This document shows positions 43,632 to 51,427 of a stretch of 64,000 bases of DNA, piece after piece (positions within the stretch are counted from its first letter, which is position 1; every line of letters starts with the position of its first letter). The DNA is taken from positions 1-64,000 of the forward strand of contig JBBQTD010000001.1 in assembly GCA_038234715.1 (NCBI GenBank). Reading direction: 5' to 3'. The position numbers and the translations under genes were made by a program. This DNA comes from SZAS-103 sp038234715. Lineage in GTDB: Bacteria; Pseudomonadota; Gammaproteobacteria; Xanthomonadales; Xanthomonadaceae. The notes under the pieces are model-generated. The model was not told where the DNA came from and ran no database searches. It was given only the letters and a program-made list of their open reading frames with translations.

Positions 43632-44894
43632 TCAAGCGGCGGCTACGGCCCTCGACGTCCGCAACAATCCTTCCATCGGCCTGATCGCGGAACTGTCCGG
43701 AAACACCCGCGCATCAAGCACGCTCGCCGGAACCAGCAGATGGCCCGCCAGCACGCCCTTGAACAGTGCGCGCATGTCGGTTGTGGCATGCACATCGCGT
43801 CCCTCGTTCAGGTCCTGCCGCGCAATTCCGGGCCACTGCCCGGCAACCCGGCCACCAGCCACCGAGCCACCCGCAAGGAACGCGACACCGCCGGTGCCAT
43901 GGTCGGTACCACCGGTGCCGTTGACCAGCGCGGTGCGTCCGAATTCGGTCACGACCACGACCACGGTGCGGTCCCACGCGGCGCCCATCGCTTCACGATA
44001 GTTCTTCAGGCCCGCGTCGAGTTGGCCAAGCTTGCGTTGCAATATCGCGACTTCGCCAGCGTGGGTATCCCAACCGGTATCTTCGACGAATGCGATCTGC
44101 GGCCCATCGCCGCGTGCCATGAACTTGCCGGCAGCGCCCATCAGGTCGGGCAAGGCGCCGATGCCGTACGCGCGCGCAGCACCTGCCTTTCGGCCGCCTG
44201 GCGCGCCAGTCGCCGGTAGCATCGCCGTGCCCGCCGCATCGGCATCCATGACGGCGTCGTCGTGCGATTCGGCGACAGCACGCGAGTACGCCTCGGCCAA
44301 GCGCGGATCTTCCGCGTACAGGGTGTCCAGCCGCTGCAACAGGTTCGGATCGATCGTGGTCGGCAACGGCGGCGACCAGGTGCTGACCTTCGCGTTGCCG
44401 CGCATGATCAGCGGCATCGCGCTCGCGATCGCGAGGCCTTCCTCGCCGTGCAGGTTGGCGACGCAGCGGTTCATCCAGCCATCCTGCGCGCCGCTCGGAC
44501 GCGCGCTGCCGTTCTCCACGCAATCCTGCGCCTCGAAGTGGGAGCGCCCCTGGTAGGGCGGCGCAACCGCGACCACAGGCAGGAATGTCTTCTGCTGATA
44601 CAGCGAGGCCGCGTAGGGCATCGCCGGATTCAGCGCGAAGTTGCGATCCAGCGGCAGCGGCTTTGCGGACGCGTCGCCGGTTACGAAAGGAAGCGATCCG
44701 CGCAGCGCGCCCCAGGCGTTGTCGCCGATCGGAGGCAGTGCGTGCAGGCCGTCGAGTCCGCCGCGCAACATCACCACCAGCAACAACGGTTGTGCGGACG
44801 TTGCGCCGCCTGCGGACCACGCACGCCGCGGCCACAGGGTCAGCGTGACGGCGCCGACGGCCATCGCCTTGAGCAGTTCACGACGCGTGGTCAT
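43632..44894 (-). CDS. DUF1501 family protein with a twin-arginine signal
   Basis: A 420-residue exported protein. It begins MTTRRELLKAMAVGAVTLTL, a Tat-type signal peptide. The mature part is of the alkaline-phosphatase-like DUF1501 family: LLLVVMLRGGLDGLHALPP, SHFEAQDCVENGSA, EDTGWDTHAGE, VVVVVTEFGRTALVNGTGGTDHGTG. Metal-binding Asp/His residues are in the last two motifs. These proteins are nearly always encoded next to a DUF1800 protein, as here (18 bp upstream on the same strand). The substrate is unknown. Confidence 0.9.
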   Translation of the reverse strand: MTTRRELLKAMAVGAVTLTLWPRRAWSAGGATSAQPLLLVVMLRGGLDGLHALPPIGDNAWGALRGSLPFVTGDASAKPLPLDRNFALNPAMPYAASLYQQKTFLPVVAVAPPYQGRSHFEAQDCVENGSARPSGAQDGWMNRCVANLHGEEGLAIASAMPLIMRGNAKVSTWSPPLPTTIDPNLLQRLDTLYAEDPRLAEAYSRAVAESHDDAVMDADAAGTAMLPATGAPGGRKAGAARAYGIGALPDLMGAAGKFMARGDGPQIAFVEDTGWDTHAGEVAILQRKLGQLDAGLKNYREAMGAAWDRTVVVVVTEFGRTALVNGTGGTDHGTGGVAFLAGGSVAGGRVAGQWPGIARQDLNEGRDVHATTDMRALFKGVLAGHLLVPASVLDARVFPDSSAIRPMEGLLRTSRAVAAA

Positions 44895-44912
44895 GTCAGA
44901 TCCTCCACTGAA

Positions 44913-46424
44913 TCAGATGCGCCATTGAAACGGGGGGCTCGCAAACAGCAGCGCCAGCGCCTGTGTTGGCGATTCGGCGCGCGCGATGGCCTGTGCGGTG
45001 CCGGCGTCGAGCCGCGATCCGAGCGCGTCGCGCGCGACCTCGGCCGGCACCAATGTGCGCGGCGCGCGCGTCGCAAGTTCCTCTGCGGTCTGGATGCGCT
45101 TCCACAACGCATCCGGGCCGATCCACGCATCGGCGGTGTCGGCGAAACCGGCGGGCGAACGCGGCACGAAACTGGGCTGGCCAAGCCGCGCGAGCAGTCC
45201 CGACATCTTGCGCACGTCCTCGACCCTTCCGGTGCCGAGCGCGCGCAGTGCAGCGAGCAGGAAATCGTCCGGCGTGCGGAATTTGCGCGCATCCGGCGAC
45301 CATGCTTCGTCGCCCTGCAACATGGCCAGGTACACCGTGCGCAGGTCGCCGCCACTCTCGAGATATGCCACCGCCATGTGTTGCACGAGTTTCGGCGGCG
45401 GCTGGTCGGACACGAAATGCCGCGCGAGCTTGAACGACAGGTGCTTGGCGGTGGCGGGGTGCATCGCAAGGTCGACCAGCACGCTGCGACCTTGTTCCAT
45501 CCCGCCTTCGGCGTAGCGTTTGCCGAGGATCGTGCGTGCACCAGGCTCGTGCGTGTTCTGCCTGTAGACGAAACCGGTCGTGCTATCGGGAGTAGCTCCG
45601 GACAGGCCACCACCGAAGCGTCCATCGCGCGGGCCCCGGGTGCTCCAGCCGGTGATCGCACGCGCAAACTCGGTCACATCGGCCTGGGTGTAGCCGCCGT
45701 TGACGCCGAGCGTGTGCAGTTCGAGGATCTCGCGCGCAAGATTTTCGTTGAGGCCGGCCTTGCGTTTGGGCTGCGCGGCACCGCCACCGAATCCCGCGGC
45801 GCGTTCGCCGAACCGCGAGTCCGGGCCGATCGATGCCGCATTGTCCAGGTAGCGCAACATCGCCGGATGGGTTTCGACGCCAAGCAGCAGGTCCTGGAAA
45901 CGCCCGAAAGCGAGCGGCCGGATCACTTCGCGTTCCATTGGCGCGGCATACAGCAGCGCCGGGCGCTTGTCGGCGGACACCGCGAAATGGTTGCTCCAGA
46001 AGCGCACGATGCGTTCGTCGAAGCCGATCGGCGCATTCAGGGCAACCTGCCAGCGCGCTGCGCCCTCGGCCAGCAACTGCGGACCGAATTCCTTGCGGAA
46101 CCCTTCTCCCAGCGCCTTGACCTGGTCGGCCTTGATCGGACCGGCGTCAGTCGCACCGTTTGCGCCGGGCCTGCCACCCGCGTCGTTGGCTGCTTCAAGG
46201 TCGCGCTTGCGGGCGCGACGGTCGCGCTGGAAATCGATTTCAGCGGCGAGGTAGTCGGCGCTGCGGGTCAGACCGGCGAACGCGTCCGTGTTCGCCGGCA
46301 GCGTGCGTACCTGCTGCGCGAGCATCCCGCGCGGATCGTGCAGGCTGTCGAGCGTGCCCGGCATCGCACCGAGCCCGAAACGATTGGCCACCGACGCGGC
46401 GTCGGAGGAGCGGCTGCTGGACAT
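44913..46424 (-). CDS. DUF1800 family protein
   Basis: A 503-residue protein. The start at 46424 is preceded by GGAGATACAGC; the open frame extends into the upstream DUF4870 gene and is ignored. Motifs are ANRFGLGAMPGTL, RMVRFW-type RIVRFWSNHFAVSADK, NENLAREILELHTLGVNGGY, FARAITGW, HEPGARTILGKRY and LARHFVSDQPPPKLV. DUF1800 and DUF1501 are co-encoded across many bacteria and may work together at the envelope. No N-terminal export signal is evident here. Confidence 0.9.
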   Translation of the reverse strand: MSSSRSSDAASVANRFGLGAMPGTLDSLHDPRGMLAQQVRTLPANTDAFAGLTRSADYLAAEIDFQRDRRARKRDLEAANDAGGRPGANGATDAGPIKADQVKALGEGFRKEFGPQLLAEGAARWQVALNAPIGFDERIVRFWSNHFAVSADKRPALLYAAPMEREVIRPLAFGRFQDLLLGVETHPAMLRYLDNAASIGPDSRFGERAAGFGGGAAQPKRKAGLNENLAREILELHTLGVNGGYTQADVTEFARAITGWSTRGPRDGRFGGGLSGATPDSTTGFVYRQNTHEPGARTILGKRYAEGGMEQGRSVLVDLAMHPATAKHLSFKLARHFVSDQPPPKLVQHMAVAYLESGGDLRTVYLAMLQGDEAWSPDARKFRTPDDFLLAALRALGTGRVEDVRKMSGLLARLGQPSFVPRSPAGFADTADAWIGPDALWKRIQTAEELATRAPRTLVPAEVARDALGSRLDAGTAQAIARAESPTQALALLFASPPFQWRI

Positions 46425-46579
46425 GCTGTATCTCCGGCGTCGTCGTGGGCGCTGTGCCCACGGCTTCCACAACGCAGGCGAACCGGCGCGGTTGACAGTA
46501 CCGGCACGATTGGATTGCTTGCAGCGCGACGCACCGCAAAGTGCGGCGGGCTCGACGGGAGGACGAGCGTGGAGCGGCG

Positions 46580-47041
46580 CTACTTGATCAGGCGCAACGC
46601 CAGCGGATAGCGGTAGGGCACGCCCTCGTACGCCTTCATCGACGCAATGATGGTGAAGATCAGGGCGTACAGGCCGACCACCAGCATCAGCGGGAGCGCG
46701 ATGATGCCGCCGATCAGGAACGTCATGATCGTGAACGTCCACAGCACCGCGAACGCGATGCAGATGGTGATGCTGAAGTTCAAGGCTTCCTTGGCCTGCA
46801 CGTCGACGAACGGCATCGTGTCTTTCTTGATCATCCACACGATCAGCGGCCCCAGGAAGCCGCCAGCGCTTCCGGCCCAGCCCGACGTCAGGATGTAGCC
46901 GATGAGCGCGGACAAATGCGCGAGCATGGCCCACTGGCGCTCATCGTCGCTGATACCACCGCGATCGACTGCAACAACCGGCATCGCGGATGCCGGCTGC
47001 TGCGGTGCTGCAGGATCGGATTGAGGATCGACTTCGTTCAA
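46580..47041 (-). CDS. DUF4870-domain membrane protein (copy 1)
   Basis: A 153-residue protein. The start is taken as TTG 47041, preceded by AGGAACCGCC; the longer frame overlaps the neighbouring gene's end. A proline/alanine-rich N-terminus (VDPQSDPAAPQQPASAMPVV) precedes the DUF4870 core: SDDERQWAMLAHLSALIGYI, WMIKKDTMPFVDVQAKEALN, three membrane segments and the terminal YRYPLALRLIK. Function unknown. It is a tandem paralogue of the next gene; the C-terminal heptapeptide ALRLIK is identical. Confidence 0.8.
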   Translation of the reverse strand: MNEVDPQSDPAAPQQPASAMPVVAVDRGGISDDERQWAMLAHLSALIGYILTSGWAGSAGGFLGPLIVWMIKKDTMPFVDVQAKEALNFSITICIAFAVLWTFTIMTFLIGGIIALPLMLVVGLYALIFTIIASMKAYEGVPYRYPLALRLIK

Positions 47042-47073
47042 GGCGGTTCCTGGCTGGAATCGTTGCGCCTGGA

Positions 47074-47409
47074 CTACTTGATCAGGCGCAGCGCGAACGG
47101 ATACCGGTATTCCACGCCTTCGTTGGCCTTCATGCCACCCATGATGCACAGGATCAGGTTGGCGATGAGCAACACCGGATAAAGGAACAGGCCGATCCCG
47201 ACGAACACGAGTGCCGATGCTGCAATCCAGCCGATCGCCATGGTGATCTGGAAATTCAGCGCTTCCTTGGCCTGGTCGTTCACGAATGCCGCGTCGGGCT
47301 TGTCCTTGTTGATCAGCCAGATCACCAGCGCGCCAACGAAGCCGGTCAGTATCCCCAGCAAATGGGACAGCATGCCCATGGTTTTCTGATCCTGCGGCAC
47401 ATCACTCAT
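47074..47409 (-). CDS. DUF4870-domain membrane protein (copy 2)
   Basis: A 111-residue protein whose start at 47409 follows GGGGAGAGCAACGC. It reads MSDVPQDQKTMGMLSHLLGI, then WLINKDKPDAAFVNDQAKEA and ends YRYPFALRLIK, with three hydrophobic segments. It is the shorter form of the DUF4870 pair and lies 32 bp upstream of copy 1 on the same strand, so the two are probably co-transcribed. Confidence 0.82.
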   Translation of the reverse strand: MSDVPQDQKTMGMLSHLLGILTGFVGALVIWLINKDKPDAAFVNDQAKEALNFQITMAIGWIAASALVFVGIGLFLYPVLLIANLILCIMGGMKANEGVEYRYPFALRLIK

Positions 47410-47517
47410 GCGTTGCTCTCCCCGGTGGTGGTTGTAAAGCGGTCGTTGCACCCTGATCAAGACTACTCCCGCGCGATGGCAATTTCACGCGTCGGGACTG
47501 CAGACAGGGGAACGCCG

Positions 47518-48912
47518 TCACGCGCCTGAACCGGCCACGGTCATCTTTCCGATCAGCATCGGCCCGGTGCGAACGTGCGAGCGCGGGTCGACTTCGCTGC
47601 CGACCGCTTCGAGCGCGAGGAACATCTGCCGCAGATTGCCGGCGATCGTGATTTCGTCGACCGGATAGGCCAGTTCGCCACCTTCGACCCAATACCCTGC
47701 TGCGCCGCGCGAGTAGTCCCCGGTGACGGGATTGACGCCCTGGCCCATCAGTTCGGTGACGTACAGTCCGCGTCCCATGCCGCGCAGCAATGCAGCAAGG
47801 TCGTCGTTCCCGAGCGTGGCGTCGAGATTGTGCACGCCGCCGGCATTGCCGGTCGTCGACAGTCCGAGCTTGCGCGCGGAATAGGCGTCCAGGAGATAGC
47901 GCTGGAGTACGCCGCCGGTCACCAGGTTGGACTCGGCCGTCGCCACGCCGTCGCCGTCGAACGCGGCCGAACGGAAACCCCGTTGCAGGTGCGGCCGCTC
48001 GCGCAGTGCGAACCAGTCGGGGAACACGCGCTCGCCCACCGCTCCGAGCAGGAAGCTCGACTCGCGGTACTGCGCGCCCCCGGCGACCGCACCGAGCAGG
48101 TGGCCGATCAGGCCGCGCGCCATTTCGGCGGAAAACAGCACCGGCACGTTGCCGGTTGGCGGCATGCGCGGATCCAGCCGGCGCAGCACGCGTGTCGCAG
48201 CGCGCAGTCCGACCTGCTCGGGCGCTTCCAGGTCGCCGACAGCCAGGCCAGTGGTGTACCAGTCGTCGCGTTGCATCCCGTCGCCCTGCCCGGCAATCAG
48301 CGAACACGCGATGCTGTGGCTGGTGCCGCGTTCGCCGCCGACGAAACCGTGGCTGTTTGCATACACCGCCGTACTCTCGCCGGTGTTCACGGTAGCGCCT
48401 TCGGAATTGGCGATGCGCGGATCGGCATCGCGTCCGGCCGTCTCGCAGGCGATGCCGATCGCGATCGCGGCATCCGGCTCGAGCGCCCACGGGTGCCAGC
48501 GCTCGTAATCATCGATGCGCGTCGCCATGCGCTCCGCATCCGCGAGTCCTGCCATGGGATCGGCTTCGGTGTAGCGCGCGATCGCGCAGGCCTGGTCGAG
48601 CGTGGCTTCAAGCCCGGCCGGCGACAGGTCGGCGGTGCTGGCACTGGCCTTGCGCTGGTCGAAATACACGGTCAGCGACAGCCCGCGGTCGCGCGTGTAT
48701 TCCACGGTCTCCACATCGCCCATGCGCACCGCGACATTGAGGCCGCGGCTTTCGCTCATGGACAGCTCGGCTTGGTCGGCACCGCGTGCGCGAGCGCGGC
48801 GCAGCAGGTCTTCGGCAAGAGCGGACAGCTCGGAGATGCGTTGCAGCGAAGCATCTGAGGTGGAAGCAGTAGTCTTGTCGACGTTGCCGCTTTTTGCGAT
48901 ACCCGTATTCAC
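47518..48912 (-). CDS. pmbA: Metalloprotease subunit PmbA/TldE
   Basis: A 464-residue protein of the TldD/PmbA family. The start is GTG at 48912 with AAGGA seven bases upstream. Typical segments are VEYTRDRGLSLTVYFDQRKA, ESSFLLGAVGERVFPDWFAL, GGVLQRYLLDAYSARKLGL and GMGRGLYVTELMGQGVNPVTGDYSRGA. TldE has no zinc motif and pairs with TldD (encoded at 49.8-51.3 kb) to degrade leader peptides and unfolded small peptides. It is divergent from darP with start codons only about 20 bp apart. Confidence 0.93.
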   Translation of the reverse strand: MNTGIAKSGNVDKTTASTSDASLQRISELSALAEDLLRRARARGADQAELSMSESRGLNVAVRMGDVETVEYTRDRGLSLTVYFDQRKASASTADLSPAGLEATLDQACAIARYTEADPMAGLADAERMATRIDDYERWHPWALEPDAAIAIGIACETAGRDADPRIANSEGATVNTGESTAVYANSHGFVGGERGTSHSIACSLIAGQGDGMQRDDWYTTGLAVGDLEAPEQVGLRAATRVLRRLDPRMPPTGNVPVLFSAEMARGLIGHLLGAVAGGAQYRESSFLLGAVGERVFPDWFALRERPHLQRGFRSAAFDGDGVATAESNLVTGGVLQRYLLDAYSARKLGLSTTGNAGGVHNLDATLGNDDLAALLRGMGRGLYVTELMGQGVNPVTGDYSRGAAGYWVEGGELAYPVDEITIAGNLRQMFLALEAVGSEVDPRSHVRTGPMLIGKMTVAGSGA

Positions 48913-48935
48913 ATGCGTATCCTTGCAGGATGATG

Positions 48936-49505
48936 ATGAGCGAAACCGACGAACCCCCGTTCGATCCCGATGTGTATTGGGCCGGTCCGAGCCGCAGCCA
49001 GCTCCGGCGGGAAGCGCTGGAAGTGTTCGAACTGGCCGAGCGGCTGGTCGAGCAGAACGAGGCCCAGCTCGAGCGACTCCCCCTCGACGACGCGTTGCGC
49101 ACGCTGGTGCGCGAATCGCAACGCATCACCCAGCAAATTGCCCGGAAAAGGCAGGTGCAATACCTCGCGAAGATCCTGCGCCGCGAAGACGATGAAACGC
49201 TCGAAGCAATCCGCCATGCGATCGATCACGCCAAGGCCGACAGCCGGCGCGACACTGCCGCCCTGCACCGCATCGAAGCGTGGCGCGAGCGCCTGATCGA
49301 CGAAGGCGACGCCGCCCTCGCCGAATTGATGACCATGCATCCGACCGCCGACCGCCAGCACCTGCGCCTGCTTGCGCGCAACGCGAAAGACGAGCGCCTG
49401 CACCACAAGCCGTTGCATGCGTATCGCGATCTGTTTCGGGCGTTGCGGGAGTTGATCGAGGAGCCGGGAATCGGGAATGGGGAATCGGGAGTGGGAGAAG
49501 TCTGA
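48936..49505 (+). CDS. darP: Ribosome-associated protein DarP (YjgA, DUF615)
   Basis: A 189-residue charged helical protein; three consecutive ATGs (48930, 48933, 48936) follow AGGA, and 48936 has the best spacing. Core motifs are SRSQLRREALEVFELAERLV, RLPLDDALRTLVRESQRI, RRKRQVQYLAKILR-type ARKRQVQYLAKILRREDDE and RHAIDHAKADSRRDTAALHR. DarP promotes late 50S subunit maturation. The C-terminus (PGIGNGESGVGEV) is translated from a GGGAATCGGG-type simple repeat and is not part of the conserved protein. pmbA/darP adjacency is conserved in Gammaproteobacteria. Confidence 0.92.
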   Translation: MSETDEPPFDPDVYWAGPSRSQLRREALEVFELAERLVEQNEAQLERLPLDDALRTLVRESQRITQQIARKRQVQYLAKILRREDDETLEAIRHAIDHAKADSRRDTAALHRIEAWRERLIDEGDAALAELMTMHPTADRQHLRLLARNAKDERLHHKPLHAYRDLFRALRELIEEPGIGNGESGVGEV

Positions 49506-49846
49506 GAGCGCGTTTCCACGAGTTGCTAGTCGCGCGAATTCGATTCGACCTCTAGCCCCTGCTCGGCTCTGAGCGGTCACGATGACCGCCGCTTTTCGGG
49601 TCCCATCGAACGCGGCGATCGCCGGAGGAAAAGACCCGATGGGCGACATGCAGGATGCTGGGGGTCCTTCTTTCTGGTTCCGTCTTTCTTGGACAAGCAA
49701 GAAAGATGAACCCGTCCGCTTTAGCGGACGGAACGCTCTGGCTTTTCGGTCTTGACGTTGCATGGAAGAGCGACCCCTCCCCAACCCTCCCCTGCTAAAG
49801 CAAGGGAGGGAGCAGTCCAGGTCCAACATGGTTCGCGCTGGCGCAT
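49506..49846. repeat. Intergenic block of dispersed hairpin repeats
   Basis: No gene is seen. Three inverted repeats follow each other: TCTTTCTTG/CAAGAAAGA (49683-49706), CCGTCCGCT/AGCGGACGG with a TT loop (49712-49731) and CCCTCCCCTGC/GCAAGGGAGGG (49785-49810). The first is embedded in the string GGTTCCGTCTTTCTTGGACA, which I recall as a Xanthomonadales dispersed element. It separates the convergent darP and tldD genes and could end both transcripts. Confidence 0.65.
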
Positions 49847-51289
49847 TCACGCGCGCGTGCCGCCCACCGTCAACGACTCCACCAGCAACGTCGGTTGCCC
49901 AACCCCAACCGGCACCGACTGCCCATCCTTGCCGCACACGCCAACGCCTTCGTCGAGCGCCAGGTCATTGCCGATCATCGACACCCGTTGCATGGCTTCG
50001 GGACCGTTGCCGATCAGGGTCGCACCCTTGACCGGACGCGTGACCTTGCCGTCCTCGATCAGGTAGGCCTCGCTCGCGGAGAACACGAACTTGCCGCTGG
50101 TGATGTCGACCTGGCCACCGCCGAAATTCACCGCGTACAGCCCTTTCTTCACCGACGCGATGATCTCGCCCGGGTCGTGCGATCCGGCCAGCATCAGGGT
50201 GTTGGTCATGCGCGGCATCGGCAGGTGCGCATAGCTTTCGCGGCGGCCATTGCCGGTCGGCGCGACGCCCATCAGGCGCGCGTTGAGGGTGTCCTGCATG
50301 TAGCCAACGAGAATGCCGTCCTCGATCAGCACGTTGCGCTGGGTCGGGGTGCCTTCGTCGTCGACGTTGAGCGAACCACGCCGCCCGGGCAGAGTGCCAT
50401 CGTCGACGATGGTGACGCCTTGCGACGCGACGCGCTGGCCGATGCGGCCGGCGAACGTGGAGGTGCCCTTGCGGTTGAAATCGCCTTCGAGCCCGTGTCC
50501 GACCGCCTCGTGCAACAGCACGCCGGGCCAGCCGGGGCCGAGCACGACCTGCATCGCACCGGCAGGCGCGTCGACCGCATCCAGGTTCACCAGCGCCTGT
50601 CGCAGCGCCTCGCGCGCCCAAGTCCCGGGCTTCCCGCCATTGAAGAGTTCGACGTAGCCATAGCGTCCGCCGCCACCGGAATAGCCCTGTTCGCGACGGC
50701 CATTGGATTCCACGATCACCTGGATGTTGAAGCGCACCATCGGGCGGATGTCGGCCGACACGACGCCATTTGAGCGCGCGAGCAGGATGGTTTCGACGCC
50801 GCCGGCCAGGCTGACGATGACCTGTTTGACGCGTGGATCGGCCGCGCGCAATTGCAGGTCCACGGCACGCAGTGCGGCGATCTTCGCGTCCGAATCCATC
50901 GCGTCGATCGGATCGAGCGCGGGATACAACGTGCGTCCGCTCACGTGGATCGGCGCACCGCCCGCTGTCTCGATTCCGGTGCGGGCAATCGCGCGCGCCG
51001 CGCCGGCCGCTTCGAGCAGGGCGTCGCTGCGGATATCGTCGGAATACGCGAAACCGGTCTTCTCGCCACTGATGGCGCGCACGCCCACGCCCTGGTCGAT
51101 CGAATGCGCACCGTGCTTGACGATGCCGTCCTCGATCGTCCAGCTCTCGCGCCGCGCGTGCTGGAAATACAGGTCGCCATCGTCGACCCCGGGACCGAGC
51201 AGGCGATCGAACGCCCGCCCGAGGGTGGACACGGCAAGGCCACCGGGAGCAAGCAGGCGGGATTCGGCGAGCGCAAGCAGATCGGTCAT
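49847..51289 (-). CDS. tldD: Metalloprotease TldD
   Basis: A 480-residue protein started at 51289 (MTDLLALAESRLLAPGGL). The zinc-binding motif HEAVGHGLEGDFNRKGTS is intact (HExxxH). GRYGYVELFNGGKPGTW, SLNVDDEGTPTQRNVLIEDG, GVGQPTLLVESLTVGGTRA and NFGGGQVDITSGKFVFSASE are family signatures. It forms the catalytic half of TldD/TldE. It is the last gene of the leftward maf-rng-yhdP-tldD group. Confidence 0.95.
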   Translation of the reverse strand: MTDLLALAESRLLAPGGLAVSTLGRAFDRLLGPGVDDGDLYFQHARRESWTIEDGIVKHGAHSIDQGVGVRAISGEKTGFAYSDDIRSDALLEAAGAARAIARTGIETAGGAPIHVSGRTLYPALDPIDAMDSDAKIAALRAVDLQLRAADPRVKQVIVSLAGGVETILLARSNGVVSADIRPMVRFNIQVIVESNGRREQGYSGGGGRYGYVELFNGGKPGTWAREALRQALVNLDAVDAPAGAMQVVLGPGWPGVLLHEAVGHGLEGDFNRKGTSTFAGRIGQRVASQGVTIVDDGTLPGRRGSLNVDDEGTPTQRNVLIEDGILVGYMQDTLNARLMGVAPTGNGRRESYAHLPMPRMTNTLMLAGSHDPGEIIASVKKGLYAVNFGGGQVDITSGKFVFSASEAYLIEDGKVTRPVKGATLIGNGPEAMQRVSMIGNDLALDEGVGVCGKDGQSVPVGVGQPTLLVESLTVGGTRA

Positions 51290-51427
51290 GGAAGTCCTGT
51301 GGTCATGTGGAGCCTGCGGTCGTCGCACCATGCGCTGCGCGTGGCTTGCGACGAAATCACCCGCACCAAGTGTTGCCTGAACCAGATGGGGCGCGCACGG
51401 CCGCTACGCAAGCCTGTGTGCCGCAGC

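Noticed and set aside
49520..49560. Possible tRNA T-loop (GATTCGAC) in the darP-tldD gap
   Set aside because: No acceptor stem, anticodon arm or CCA context could be folded around it.
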